A stretch of 64,000 nucleotides of DNA from Cynocephalus volans (GCF_027409185.1 NC_084463.1:162293869-162357868), one strand, 5' to 3'. Shown: positions 33,340-46,187, numbered from the stretch's first letter. Numbers and translations: made by a program. Notes: generated by a model from the letters alone, not told the origin.

Positions 33340-34997
33340 TAAACTAATAAACTTAATTTCTTTTAAAGTAGTTTTAAGTTTGCAGAAAAATTGAGCAGGA
33401 TGAGTTCCCACACCCCCATTTCTCCTATTATTAACATCTTGCATTAGTGTGGTACATTTGTTACAATTGATGCACCATAATGATACATCATTATTAACTG
33501 AAGTCCATAGTTTACATTAGGGTTCACTGTTTGTGTTGTACAGTTCTATGGGTTTTGACAAATTTATCCACCATTAGGGTAGCATACCCAGAATATTTTC
33601 ACTGCCCTAAAAATGTACTGAGCTTTACTTACTCATTTCCCCTTGCTCCTCCCCACACCAGCAACTGCTGATCTTTTTATAGTCTATTGTTTTTCCTTTT
33701 CTAAAATGTCATACTGTTGGAATCATATAGTATGTAGCCTTTTCAGACTGGCTTCTTTCACTTAACAATATACACTTAAGGTTTTCTCCATGTCTTTTTG
33801 CAGCTTGATAGCTCATTTCTTTTTATTGCTGAATAATATTCCATTGTATGAAAGTACCAGAGTTTGTTTATCCATTTACCTGTCTAAGGACATCTTGGTT
33901 GCTTCCAAGTTTTGGCAGTTATGAATAAAGCTGCTATAAACATTTGTGTGCTGGTTTTTGTGTAGACCTGTTTCCAACTCATTTAAGTAATATCAAGGAG
34001 TGTAATTGCTGGATTTTATGGTAAGAGTGTATTTAGTTTTATAAGAAACTGCCAAGCTGTCTTCCAAAGTGGCCGTACCATTTTGCATTTTCACCAGCAA
34101 TGAATGAGAGTTCATATTGTTCCACATTCTTTTTTTTTTTTTTTTTTTAATATGACCAGTAAGGGGATCTTAACACTTGACTTGGTGTTGTCAGCACCAC
34201 GCTCTTCCAAGTGAGCTAACCAGCCATCCCTATATAGGGATCTGAACCCATGGCCTTGGTGTTATCAGCACCAAGTGAGCCATGGGCCGGCCCCAATATT
34301 GCTCCACATTATCAGTAGCATTTGGTGTTATCAGTATTTTGGATTTTGGCCGTTCTTATAGGTGTGTAGTGATATCTAATTGTTTTAATTTGCAGCTCCC
34401 TAATGAAATATGATGTTGAGCATCTTTTGATATGCTTATTCATCATCTGTGTGTCTTCTCTGGTGAGATATCTTCAGATCTTTTGCTACATTTTAGTTGT
34501 TTATTTTTCTTTTTACCACTCTCAGTCTGAATAGTTTTTTTTTTATTGTTGCATTTTAAGAGTTCTTTATATATTTTGAATGCTAGTTCCTTATAAGATA
34601 TGTATTTTTTTGCAGATATTTTCTCCCAGTCTGTGGTTTGTGTTTTCATTCTCTTAACAGAGTCCTTTGCAGAAGTTTTTCATTTTAATGAAGTCAAGCT
34701 TATTAGTTATTTCTTTCATGGATCATGCTTTTGATGTTGTATGTAAAAACTCATTGCCAAACCCAGGGTCACCTAGGTTTTCTTCTGTTATCTTCTAGAA
34801 GTTTTATAGTTTTGCGATTTGCATTTAGGTCTATGATCCATTTTGAATTAATTTTTTTGAAAGGCATAAGGTCTGTGTCTCCTTTCCTCCCTCCCTCCCT
34901 CCCTCAGTGTTCCAGCACCCATATGTTGAAAAGGCTATCCTTTCTACATTGAGTTGCCTTTGGTCCATTGTCAAAGATCAGCTGATACTGTCTTTTA
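33340..34997 (-). mobile_element. L1M 3' UTR and ORF2 3' end, antisense
   Basis: ATTCCATTGTATGAAAGTAC, TTGCTTCCAAGTTTTGGCAG, AATAAAGCTGCTATAAACAT, then antisense ORF2 sequence such as CTTTTGATGTTGTATGTAAA and TTCCAGCACCCATATGTTGA. A CYN interrupts it at 34129. Confidence 0.82.
34129..34295 (-). repeat. CYN SINE dimer inside L1
   Basis: TSD ATATTGYTCCACATT at 34114-34128 and 34296-34310. Lacks part of the head (CACCAAGTGAGCC). Confidence 0.91.
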
Positions 34998-36660
34998 AAA
35001 TGTCCTGTGTTCTGAATTTGTCTGTTTCCTTATCGTATAGTATAATTTTATTCCTTGTAAACTGGAAGTTGGGTCTAGAGGATCAGATTCGTGTTAAATA
35101 TTTTGGCAATATTTTGATTACTGAGCACTTCAAATTGTATCAGGTCAGGAGATGAAGAAATGTTAGGTTGTCCCATTGGTAGTGATGGTTAACCAAGATT
35201 GATTAAGGTGGTAACCTGCAGATCTTTCCGTTGTAAAGGTACATTTTGCCATTTGCAATTAGTAAATAGTCAGTGATACTTTGTCCATGTAACATAAATA
35301 TTTGAATCAGTATATGTCAGGCATGTGCTAGTGCTGGAGAGACAGTGGTAAAAAAGAAAGATTTCTACTCTCATGGGATTTTTCCTTTTTTTCCTCTAGA
35401 GTTTGAAGACAATAGTGGAAATGTGTCTGTTTTTGGAGCAGGGAGCATTTGCAGTTTATGGTATGTTGATAGAAAAATAGGACCTATAAAAAAGTATATG
35501 CCAGTGAGTACAGAGTTTCGGTATGGGATGATGAAAAAGTTCTTGGAGATGGGTAGTGGTAATGGTTGCATAATAATATGAATGTACTTAATGCCAGTTA
35601 CACAGGGACAAAAAAGAATATGCGATCGTGATGCATCAATGAGTTTAGCCTTGCCTTACTGCCTTTTCTTAGGTAATTGTCATCAGGCTTTCTGGTGGTC
35701 TGTTTGGGCTCACTGGGAGAGAAACTCTGAGATGAACTTCTGTAGTTCATTTCTGGTAGATACTTAGAAGCGGTGATGTTATATTTCAGCCATTGCCACC
35801 AGTAGAATTTGTCTTTGTAGCCTCTCAGGGAGACCATTGTTGAGATCTCTGGGTGTCCTGGATTATGCTTAGGCTGTGGGATGGAGCTTCAGCTGCTGGT
35901 GAAGACAGGCTTTGCTTTTCACTTGCTGTTTCCATTTGTTGCAGTTGGCCAGATGCAGGCCTGCCTTTGCGAGGATAGGGAGAGATCTATAACTTGAACC
36001 ATTGTCAGAATGCTGCTTTGACTCAAAAAAGTCCTGTAGGTTCAGGATGAGAGCAGTAACCATAATGCCAGCAGTAAAGTGATTGTTTCCCAGTTTGTCA
36101 GGGAAGAGGCCTCCATTTAGGAGGTAGACCTTATCATTAGCAAGAGCTCTGTTTAGAGGTAAGGCAAGAAAGAGCACCCTTTTTTGTGGCTGATGGAGCT
36201 TGGATGTACTCTCTTGCCTTCCTTTTTGCCTGAGTAGACAGTGGAAGAGATGGTGATAGAAAAGACTTTAGTGATGGTTGTGACAACAGCATGATATGGT
36301 AAGGTGAACTGTGACTTTCTTCAATCCGTAGAAATGGCATCCACCTGAAACCTTTAATTGCCTTTATGTTGGAGAATACCTAGTATATCACAAATGCTTA
36401 TTTTTCATCAGACAGACTGTAGATTATATATGTATAGCCTTTGCTTAGGAAGGAAATTAGATTAGGGAAATTAGTATGTTGTAGTACAGTGTTTTTCAGT
36501 TTTTGACTGGCCTGCAGTAGGAAATACCATTTATATTATGACCTAGTACTTTCGTACACATGGATATACATAACTGTAACAGAAATTTCAGGAAATGCTA
36601 CTTATTACCCATACTATGTTTTCTGATCTGATCTAGTCTATTCTTTTTTTTTTAATTCTA
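34998..36660. other. Intronic stretch, mostly single-copy; unexplained open segment on the minus strand
   Basis: No transposon recognised. From 36340 down to 35598 the minus strand carries three consecutive open frames of 67, 102 and 79 codons in shifting frames. The middle one has mixed, protein-like composition. It could be an old processed pseudogene or chance. I do not recognise the protein. Confidence 0.35.
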
Positions 36661-36685
36661 TTTTTTCATTTAAAAAATGCATACT

Positions 36686-36860
36686 GGGCTGGCCCGTGGC
36701 TCACTCGGGAGAGTGTGGTGCTGATAACACCAAGGCCACAGGTTTGGATCTCATATAGGGATGGCCCGTTAGCTCACTGGGTGGGCGTGGTGCTGACAAC
36801 ACCAAGTCAAGGGTTAAGATCCCCTTACCGGTCATCTTTTAAAAAAATAAATAAATAAAT
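36686..36860 (+). repeat. CYN SINE dimer
   Basis: Exact 14-bp TSD AAAAAATGCATACT at 36672-36685 and 36861-36874; tail with AAAT units. Confidence 0.93.
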
Positions 36861-36926
36861 AAAAAATGCATACTATTGTGATCTAAATTGTTTTTTATGA
36901 CTCATGGTTTAAAGAAGATTGGTCTA

Positions 36927-37533
36927 GAATGCTGGTTTTCAATGTTTGGTCCAGGATGTACTCGGGATTCTTTTATAGAGGCCTGTGAAGTTAAAACTAT
37001 TTTTTTCTCATACTAATACTATTATTTTACTTTTTCTCTCATTCTTTAGTAAGTGGAGACTTTCCAGGAATACAGTGGAGTTTTTCAGAACCACATATGT
37101 GTGATGATGATGCTGTCATGGCCAATGGAATGTGTATTCATGTATTATTGTATTTTCTAGAATTGCCTAAGGTAGCAGGTCTGGGGTATAAATATGTGCT
37201 TTTTCAGAGATTAACTCAGTTTTCAGTACTCATATTGTGCTCTTATTGTTTTTGATTATACCTGCTGTAATCTGTAACCTTACTGTAGTCCAGTGAATCA
37301 TTACTTTGAAATCCCAAAGTGTTCCCTGAGCTTATGTGAAAATACAAGAAATGCATTTGTTGTCTTGTTTTGCAATTATATATTTAGAGAATTTCTCAGT
37401 TTTAATTTATAATTAACAAATATTGATACATATAATCCATATAAACAAAAGCCATTTGGGGTCCTCAGTAATTTTTAAGAGCAGGAGGAAGTGTCCTGAA
37501 ACCAAAAAGTTGAGGACTTTGGATATAGGAGTT
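36927..37533. mobile_element. hAT-Charlie-type DNA transposon fragment
   Basis: GTCCAGGATGTACTCGGGAT near the left and TGGGGTCCTCAGTAATTTTT, CCTGAAACCAAAAAGTTGAG at the right resemble an old Charlie element. Diverged; family name not certain. Confidence 0.5.
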
Positions 37534-37549
37534 AAGAATGTAGACTTTT

Positions 37550-37718
37550 TTTTTTTTTTTTTTTTTAAGATGACCGGTAAGGGGATCTTAACCCTTGACT
37601 TGGTGTTGTCAGCACCACGCTCACCCAGTGAGCAACCGGCCATCCCTATATGGGATCCGAACCCGTGGCCTTGGTGTTATCAGCACCACACTCTCCCGAG
37701 TGAGCCACGGGCCGGCCC
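37550..37718 (-). repeat. CYN SINE dimer
   Basis: Exact 16-bp TSD AAGAATGTAGACTTTT at 37534-37549 and 37719-37734. Confidence 0.93.
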
Positions 37719-37734
37719 AAGAATGTAGACTTTT

Positions 37735-37950
37735 TATAACAGTTGGACTTGGGTTTTAGTCCCAGCTGGGTTACTTGTTTAGTAATTCTGGCTCAAGTTA
37801 TTCAACCTTTTTGATTCTTACTTTCCTTATAACTAAAATTGATGTTTTACTATCTCAATCTCATAGGGGGGTTGTGAGGATTAAATGAGCTAGGAAAGGG
37901 GGCTTGAAAATGCTTAGGAAGCATTCATATGTTAGCTGTTATTATAATAG
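37735..37950 (+). repeat. MIR SINE
   Basis: TTGTGAGGATTAAATGAGCT and GTTAGCTGTTATTATAATAG near the end; sense orientation. Confidence 0.68.
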
Positions 37951-38045
37951 GAGATGTAGTAACATCTAGCCACACTGATATTTAGCTGTAGCATTTCTTA
38001 ACAACACTCATTTGTGTAAAACTGGATTGTCTAAACCCACTTTTT

Positions 38046-38150
38046 CTTATTTTTTTTTTTTTTCCTCCAGGTGGCTGGTACAGGGATCCAAACCCTTGAC
38101 CCTGGTGTTAGAACACCGCGCTCTAACCAGCAGAGCTAACCGGCCAGCCC
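38046..38150 (-). repeat. CYN-type SINE monomer
   Basis: CCAGGTGGCTGGTACAGGGA to AGCTAACCGGCCAGCCC. TSD CTAAACCYACT at 38031 and 38151. Confidence 0.86.
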
Positions 38151-38199
38151 CTAAACCTACTCTTAAGTTCTTACTTTCATTCTTCCCTTGACTATACTC

Positions 38200-38315
38200 T
38201 AGACGTTATTTAAAGTGTATTTTGTCTTCCAGACAAATCTGAGCTTCTTGAAAGTAGCCGCTCTCTTCTGTTTCTTTCTGTTGTGTCTTGGACAGTATTC
38301 AGCCTGTAGTAAGCA
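38200..38315 (+). repeat. L2 LINE fragment
   Basis: GAGCTTCTTGAAAGTAGCCG and CAGCCTGTAGTAAGCACTCA. Confidence 0.5.
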
Positions 38316-38705
38316 CTCAAGACATGTGCATCCTAGTACAAAGGCCATCGGACACATAAGCTTCGAATCCTCATGAGGATGATGGTGGGAAAAGAGCTTT
38401 TTAGGTCCCTATTCTGTTTCTTTACTTTGTTTCTCTTAGGAACTTCCTTCCACTACTGAACAGGCTTTGTACAAAATATGATGGATGAATTATTGTTTAT
38501 TAAATCATTTCAGTTTCTTTGGTTAATCTCCTTTTTCACTTAGCTGTATGAAATGCTGACATAGTTGGCATACTTTTCACCAGAGTTTGTCTTGTTACAT
38601 TGCAACAAAACAAGAGTATTATAGCAACAGATGCCAAATAATTCAGGTCAGATTGATTTAATTCTTTATAAACGTATGTAATGATCACTTCTCCTGAAGC
38701 ATCTT

Positions 38706-38834
38706 TTCTTTTAATTAAATTTTTTTTTTTTAATTAAAACGTAATTGATTATACATATTTGTGGGGTACAGAGTTGACTGTCAGTATTTGTGTACAATAT
38801 GTGATGAGCAAATCAGGATAGTTAGAATATTTGC
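38706..38834 (-). mobile_element. 5'-truncated L1 3' end, antisense
   Basis: T-rich stretch then AAAACGTAATTGATTATACA and TTTGTGGGGTACAGAGTTGA, the same 3' end seen at 18.86 kb. Flanking TGAAGCAYCTT at 38695-38705 and 38835-38845. Confidence 0.75.
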
Positions 38835-38839
38835 TGAAG

Positions 38840-39465
38840 CACCTTCTGAGGTTTATAGCAACAGGGGCAAGCAGGTGTGAATTTTTTTAAAGTCAGAAAT
38901 TGAACTGTATTCTAGACCTCCTACTTTTGTTAGTCACTCCTCTTCTCCCTCATTTGTCTTTTGATGTCCAGAAACTTCTTGTATGAGTATAAGTCAAGTG
39001 CTACTCTATATTCTAGCTCTACACTTCCCCTATTCATGTTTGACCTTTTCTTCAAGCTCTCTCAACTCAGATCAACAAAGTATAACCAACTCTACCACTT
39101 AGAACAGGGGCTTCTCCTCAGATAACACCTTGCATAGATGATCATTTTGTATTAAATTGCTGGCAGTGTGAGAGTGGAGAGGATACAGTTGTTGGTTTTC
39201 ATAAAATTTTATCCCTACGATTCAACATTTGATATGAGGAGATTTAGAGATGATGGAATCATAAGATCCCCTTCCAAAACGCATGGACCTGGAAAACGTA
39301 TTAGAAGCATACCACATGGGATAATAAAAAAAGAAAAAACATCTTATCTGATGTTTTATGGCATTTGAGAAGAGGCATGTAAAGTATGACTTGTTTCTAG
39401 ATACATAAGCCATTCTTTCTGGGAAAGATAGTTGATTTCCCAGTCCAGTGTTGATTCATGTTCAA
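38840..39465. other. Intronic single-copy stretch
   Basis: Nothing recognised. Confidence 0.4.
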
Positions 39466-39469
39466 AACC

Positions 39470-40000
39470 ACAATTGCTGATATTTTTTGATCATGTTCTA
39501 GCTACTTTCCATCTTTTACTTCACTTAATCATCATACAACCCTGTGCAATGGCTTCTATTACTGTTATTAGTTAAGTAGCTCATATATGATAGTCCCTCT
39601 TATTGGCAGTTTCACTTTCCCTGGTTTTAGTTACCCACGGTCAACCGCAGTCCAAAAATATTAAATGGAAAATTCCAGAAAAAAGCAATTCATAAGTTTT
39701 AAATTGTGTGCTGTTCTTAGTTGCATGATGAAATCTTGTGCCTTCCTGCTCTGTCCTGCCCAGGAAGGGGGTCATCCCTTTGTCCTGTGTATCCATGCTG
39801 TATAGCCTACCCAGTAGTCATGTAGTATCTGACTCAGTTATGTATAAGGTTCGGCACTATAAACGGTTTCAGGCATTCACTGGGGGTATTGGAATGTGGT
39901 ATTCCCTGAGGATAAGGGGGCACTACTGTATAGTGAGAAGCTGAACCAGGATTTAAACCCTGGTAAGCTGATCCATACCCTGCCACTACTCTGTATATAG
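39470..40000 (-). repeat. MIR-like SINE split by a Tigger element
   Basis: CTTAATCATCATACAACCCT on the left and GAACCAGGATTTAAACCCTG on the right; another MIR fragment follows at 40025-40195. Confidence 0.5.
39593..39928 (+). mobile_element. Tigger-type DNA transposon
   Basis: GTCCCTCTTATTGGCAGTTT, GTTACCCACGGTCAACCGCA, AAATATTAAATGGAAAATTC, and end ATAAGGGGGCACTACTG, flanked by TA. Confidence 0.78.
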
Positions 40001-40024
40001 CCTCCCTTTTTATGTATATATAAA

Positions 40025-40195
40025 GTACTTGTACATATGTTCTCATGTAAACCTCACAACTGTCCTGTGCATTAGGTGAAATTCTTGACATTTTTACATG
40101 AGAAAACGGAAACACGGGTAATTTGAAGCTTAAAATTGTAGTACCTAGATCCAGAACCACTTCTGACTATAATCCCTTTGTTCTTCTCATTATAT
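40025..40195 (-). repeat. MIR fragment
   Basis: AAACCTCACAACTGTCCTGT and TTTACATGAGAAAACGGAAA. Confidence 0.55.
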
Positions 40196-40395
40196 AGTTT
40201 TGCTAAACATAATAAATAGGGTTATTGCTGAAAGTGAATTTTTGATTTTATTTATAAGAATTTAGCTTGATTTGATAATGTTCTAGATATGATCTTTAAG
40301 TCTGGAGAAATTTAGCAAATTGTCATTATTAACTTCAGTTTTTAGTTTCTTTGGTGGCACGAGTGTAACTTTTCTTTAGTATTCCTTTTGCTATT

Positions 40396-40845
40396 TGTAT
40401 TAGTCCATTTTCATTGCTTATAACAAAGTACCTGAAACTGGATGATTTATAAAGAAAAATGATATTTATTGCTTATAGTTTCTGAGACCGGGAAGTCCAC
40501 AGTGCAGGGAACATGTCTGATGAAGGTCTTGGTGGTGGTGACTGTGATGCAGGGTATCACATTCCAAAATGGTGGAAGCAGAGAAAGCAGAGCAGAGAGA
40601 CAGACAGACTCTCCTCTTCTTTTAAAGCCCTCAGAACCCCACCCCTGACCATTTTTAATCCATTCACTACCGCAATTGTCCTACAATCCAATCACCTCTT
40701 CAAGGTTCCACCTTTCAATTACTGTAATAGGATTTCCTACCCTCTTAACAGTCACAGTGGGGGCTAAGTTTCTAATATGTAAAACTTAGGGGACACAATT
40801 CAAGCGTCAGTGAGTTTTGGGGGGAACATAACTCAATCCACTACT
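40396..40845 (-). mobile_element. MaLR-type solo LTR, copy A
   Basis: Runs from TGTATTAGTCCATTTTCATT to ACTCAATCCACTACT with an exact 5-bp TSD CTATT (40391-40395, 40846-40850). Blocks CAATCACCTCTTCAAGGTTC and TAATAGGATTTCCTACCCTC are shared with the LTR at 52042. Old endogenous retrovirus-like LTR without internal genes. Confidence 0.85.
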
Positions 40846-40850
40846 CTATT

Positions 40851-42020
40851 GGACTTTTTAATGATGTGGATCAGTTTACCACTCTTAATAGTAATGTTTA
40901 TAGTAATGTTCCTAGGTAAATTCAGAAATGAAGACATAATTTTCTCCACTTTAACTTTAGTTGGCACAGATGGGGTGACCGAACACTTAGAAGGAAATAG
41001 GTCTTACCAGGACTATAATGTAGTGGGAGGGGGAGGAGTATATGGAGTATATGTGTTTGTGGGGAGTAATCTGAAATATCAATTCTTGACCTTATGCCAG
41101 TTTCTTCTAAAGCTTCTACTTCTAGACATGAAATTTCATAAATCTCAAGTTTGACAGTTTGAAAAAAGAGGTTATATGTTGATTAAGAGGTTGACTTTTG
41201 CCTATGAATCAAAATGTTAATCACAGCTCCAGAGAGAAGGGTCATGGAGGAAAGTATCCTGATGAAGGGAATGTAGCAAAGCTGGTGCATTACGTAGTAT
41301 CTTCTGGTTTCAAGTGACTGCTTGTTATCTCCCTAAATGTACATTTCATGGTTTATACTCATTTACTGAGCAAAAGTCTAGAGTTAGTGTTTTTCAGGAT
41401 ACATTGTCCTTTCAGGTTCACAGAACCTTCCTTGGTGGCTGGCGAAAAGGAAAGTCTCTCTTATTTCCTAGTTAGATTTAAGGTAAACTTCTAGGGGTTT
41501 TTTCTTTTTCTGTAAATTTTTCTTTTATAACGAATACGAGTATATTAATCCTTACCTTTTAGGATGTAAATTTGCCATGTATCGTGCTAATTAATGACTT
41601 GTAGTTGCATCAGTTACAGAAGATGGTGGAAAAACTAGGCATTATCTTTGTTTCTGTGCTCCAGGTGTCTGTTGCTATAGAAACAAATCAGGCAGTAAAC
41701 AGAAGTGTTCAGGGAATATTTGAATCTTATCCACTGTGTTTCATTGGCTAATGAAAATAAAGTTAAGAAATTGGTTAACTTGAGGGAGAAACTGAATATT
41801 TCTGAGTTATTATTACTTGCCTCTGGCAAATGGTATTTTGTGTATGTGTGTGTATAGGGTGATTTAAAGATTATTTCTTAGTGATTAGGCCTTCTAAAAT
41901 CCTTTTCTGCTCTAGGAGGTAAATAATTAGAAAATGCAAACATTTTATTTTCCTCTTGAATTATGATTTCATTTAGCTTAGGCTAATTTTTCTTTTTTTC
42001 TTCAGATTTCCTGAGGGAAA
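40851..42020. other. Intronic single-copy stretch
   Basis: Nothing recognised. Confidence 0.45.
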
Positions 42021-42035
42021 CTTAGACTTCTTTTT

Positions 42036-42237
42036 ATTTTTATTTATTATTATTATTATTATTTATTATTATTATTATTTTTAAAGCTGACCGGTAAGGG
42101 GATCTTAACCCTTGACTTGGTGTTGTCAGCACCACGCTCTCCCAAGTGAGCTAACTGGCCATCCCTATATAGGGATCCGAACCCGTGGCCTTTATGTTAT
42201 CAGCACCACACTCTCCCAAGTGAGCCATGGGCTGGCC
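42036..42237 (-). repeat. CYN SINE dimer with long ATT-rich tail
   Basis: TSD CTTAGRCTTCTTTTT at 42021-42035 and 42238-42252. The tail is a TTA/ATT simple repeat on +. Confidence 0.92.
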
Positions 42238-42252
42238 CTTAGGCTTCTTTTT

Positions 42253-43930
42253 AAATGTCAGTTATTAAGAGTGCTAAGTTTTAAAATTGTTCTGGGGCTA
42301 CAAAAGAAGTAAAGATTTGAAAGAGTGGGACAGAAGATAAAGTAAGGAATTACACATCTTTACTTCACAGTTATGAAGAAATACTAAATCAGGGTGGCTA
42401 GACATTACAAATGCTGTTACTTGTTTCCATTTTCTTTGGTGGTTTGACTAGGCTACTTTTGGAGGACAAACTGATTGAACATTTGTGTGTTGATAGAAAG
42501 TTTAATATTGAGTACTGCTTTTGCTGGTACCCAAGGAAAAGAGTGTTTGTATATTCTGGTAAAAAACCTTTGGGAGGACAAAGAATGTGCTTTAGGTGTA
42601 ACATCTAAACTCAGTTACCTCTCTTGAAGATGATATTGAGATGCATTCATTACCTTTATCTTGAATTTCAGAGGATAATTTTGCTACTTGTAGCCACAGT
42701 TTTTTCATGTAGAATTATGGTGATATTGTGGTTAAATGTGCAGCTAGCACACTAAACAGTTGATTATACCAAATGGTATATAGAGAAGCAGGCAATGTTG
42801 GTGGAAGAGATCTAGAACTTTAACCTATTTCTTGGCCAATTGGTTTTGTGGAAGGCAAGTTTGTGGTCAGGGTAAGTGTATCCTGACTCTGAGAAAATTT
42901 TAGGGTTATTCTGTATATAGTAGCTATTTAACACCAATTCTGAGGGGAATTGTTAGGGAAAAGTTCACTTTGTTTTGTGTATTCCTCTTCCCTTGAGCAG
43001 TCTACCTTCTCAGCATTTTTTTTTTTTAAATCAAGAGTTAGATGTATATAAGCTTCTTGCCAGATTCCATGTCTTGTTGGAATTACTGTGATCTGCTCAT
43101 GCTTTTCATATATGCAAAGTGTTCTATTTACTGTTGACCGACTACAGAAGTTGGTGTGACTTGTTTCAGAAGATATTTGAAGGTTGACTCCGCTGAACTT
43201 TCAATAAAAGAAATGCAAGCTTTTCCAGCCATGTCGATTCACCAGTACTCCTTCTTTGCAATACATTAAAGCAGTTACGTTAAAACTAAATCTGTGTTCC
43301 TCTTTTATCCTTGTGCTCAGGCCTTTTATTATTTAGGGGCAAAAAGTGTTACACAGATCAAAAAATAAAAACTTGGGCCCAAGGTTCAGTCACTTTAAAG
43401 CAGTAATTCCCTTGGTTTTTGTATATTCCTATTAAAATCATGAGCTGTAATGAATTTATCAAATTTTCTAAACAAAATTTAATAAACTTTTATTTCAGGA
43501 AAGTGCTTTATATTTTATTAATAAAGAGATACTGAGAAATCCAGTAGGTGATGGGAAACCCAAAAAAAGTTTGAAGAGGTCACTGCTGTAGAGGAGGAAC
43601 ATAGAGTCTGTAACCATAGTTTGTGGAACTTTGTAGGTGGTCAGTAAAGTTATACTGAATGAACAAATGTTTTCTCTTATGTTACTTCTTATGTGGAGCT
43701 TTCACCAATCCCTCTATGTTAATCTTCCTCCTGGGCTTCAATAACATTTTTATCTACCTATCTTAATACATATGATATTGAATTGTAATACTATAATTTA
43801 TTTACATGTCTGTCTCCCCCTGCTGGCCAGTGATCTTAAGAGCTAGAACTGTGCCTTTTTATCTTTGTATTATCTGGCTATTATTCCATATTCATTGTGT
43901 CTTTGTATGAATGGATGTGTTCTGATAATT
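42253..43930. other. Intronic single-copy stretch
   Basis: No repeat recognised. Confidence 0.45.
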
Positions 43931-43940
43931 TTTATAGTGT

Positions 43941-43970
43941 ACACACACACACACGCACACGCACACACAC
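43941..43970. repeat. Short imperfect CA microsatellite
   Basis: CACACACACACGCACACGCA, followed by a G-rich GGCGGGGGCTGGGGGAG. Confidence 0.85.
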
Positions 43971-43997
43971 GGCGGGGGCTGGGGGAGATACACAATA

Positions 43998-44070
43998 GGT
44001 ACTTCAAAAAGTTAGTAGAAAAATTAGAATTAAAAGATAATATGAGTCCATAAACTTTTTGAAGTATCTT
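43998..44070. mobile_element. About 70-bp mariner-like MITE
   Basis: Terminal inverted repeats GGTACTTCAAAAAGTT (left) and AACTTTTTGAAGTATC (right) enclose about 40 bp of AT-rich sequence. This looks like a miniature inverted-repeat element of the mariner class. Confidence 0.6.
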
Positions 44071-45095
44071 CATGTTTCTGCCCCAAAGTATGACCTTGCA
44101 GTAATGTTGGGATTTCAACAACTTGCAAAGAAAGAAAATGGGAACAACAACATTTTAAAGTTCAGTTGTTGGGGGATAAGTATGCAACCATATATTGAGG
44201 GGGAGAGGGGAAGGGTGGAGTGAAATCCTGAGCTTGCTTTTTCCTTTTGAGGTGTGTTTAAATGCATATTAAGGGTATGAAGTGGGGATTTGGTATATAT
44301 TGCAAGATTCATATTTAATCCATATAGCATTATATAATTTTACAAAAAGGTGCCCAAATACCTATTGTATCTATCTATCTTATGGGTTTTTTTTTTTTTT
44401 TTTTTTTTTTTTGCGATATCACAACATAGGACATGAAAATGTAGTTGTTACATGGCTTCTCAAACCATCACCAGCAAAAGGTTTTGTAATTAACTTTGCT
44501 CTCAGGCAGTGGAGTAAGATAGATCAGAATCTTTAATTCCTTAGAGAAAATAGGAGAGGAAGAAATTAATCTTGGTAAAAAAAATATTGACAATTTTATC
44601 TTTGTAGAAGGTGTGTAATAAATGTCACTCTGACTACAAATATAGAGAATGAGAACAAATTTTCTAGCATACACATAATAGTACTGAGTTCCAGCATTTT
44701 GTGATATAAAATTGTCTCTGGTTAGGAATTGCAGTATTTTTATTTTAGCCAGAATAACTGAATAACCAGTAAAGTAATGTGTCAAATAAAATCTAGAATT
44801 AGAAATCAGGAATGGTGTAATATTAAATAAACAGGGGCATAGCTTGAAGTGTAGTGTCTCTTAGCAAATATCAGAAACCTCACACCCTGGGGAAGATACT
44901 TTGCTAAATCCTCTGTCAACCAAATATGGCTTTCTGGCTTAAAGACAGTCTGTTTTGTTGCTAGCTGGTCCCACCATTTTGCCTTCTTGCTCCGCCAGAG
45001 CCATTTCAGCTGTCTGGAGTCTCCTTTGATAGTTTTTCTTCCAGCTGCCTCAAGCTCCTGGTCTGGGTTGGATTTCATTCCAAACAGATTTTAGT
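44071..45095. other. Intronic single-copy stretch
   Basis: Contains a T run at 44388-44412; nothing else recognised. Confidence 0.4.
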
Positions 45096-45099
45096 AGTA

Positions 45100-45345
45100 T
45101 GCAGCAGTGGCTAGAATTATCAGCTCTAGAGCAAAGATGCCTGGGTTCAAATTCCATCCACACTAGTTACTAGGTTTGTAACTTGGGCAAATTACTTCTA
45201 TCCTTCATTTTCCTTGTTTGAAAAAGAAAGAGGATAATAGTATCTTATAGGGATGTTGGATTTAAATATGTTAATATATGCATAATGCTTATTCCAGTAC
45301 CTGGCACATGGTAAGCACTCAAACATTAGCTGCTGTTGCTATTAT
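45100..45345 (+). repeat. MIR SINE
   Basis: GATGCCTGGGTTCAAATTCC, TTGGGCAAATTACTTCTATC, CAGTACCTGGCACATGGTAA, in sense order and near full length. Confidence 0.82.
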
Positions 45346-46185
45346 TTTTTTGCCCCTGGCATTGTAGTTCACCTTCAGAGCAGTAGCCCTTCTGGGTATC
45401 GTTAATAAAAAGAGCAACACCCTTTTTCATACTTCATACAACTTCTTCCTTCTTTGACTCCTTTGTGCCTTTTGGGAATGGGAATTGCCTAAGCTTTCCA
45501 GAAAGAACTGGAAAGAACTGGTTGATTGAGATTTGCGGTAATGGAGATTTGTTTAATGTTTTTGGTTGTTGGGATGGGGGGTTGTGGGAACACAGGAGGA
45601 AGATGTGGAAGTGCCTAGGAGGGCTGCCCACCAACCCCACCACCAGGTCTCTCTTAGAGTCCCTGGTTAGGAGAGAGGGGGCTGGGTCTGAAATTAGATA
45701 GTTTTTGAATACAAGATAAACAAACCTGAGGGACTGGTATATAGCAAAATTTTCAGTATGCTTTAATATAAATAGAAACAAGACTAAGAAGATCTGAGAT
45801 GGAATCAGACTGTAGAGGACTTTATTTTAGAACACAAAAAGACCTTAACTTATTTAATTCTAAGGGATAATTAGGATCTAGAGAGGTTAAATGATGTACT
45901 AAATGACCTACAGTTGCACAGCAAAGTAGTAATTGTAGAATTGACACTAGGTAAGTTCTTCCTTTAGACACTTTTGCCTTCTTGTTTTTCTGTTGTTATC
46001 TAAAAAGGTTAACTTAGGTCGGTTTTACCTTTCTGTTTCTTCATTTATAGGATAATTCCTTCATATTCCATCATATGTCTTATGTCACAGGGTGATTATC
46101 TTACATAAGAAAAACTATTTGAGGTAAAATATAAAATGACAGAATTGCACAGTAGTTCTCAAAGCGTGGTTTTGGTATATTATAA
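45346..46185. other. Intronic stretch, mostly single-copy
   Basis: Weak MIR resemblance at 45860-45960 (GAGAGGTTAAATGATG); otherwise nothing. Confidence 0.4.
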
Positions 46186-46187
46186 TT

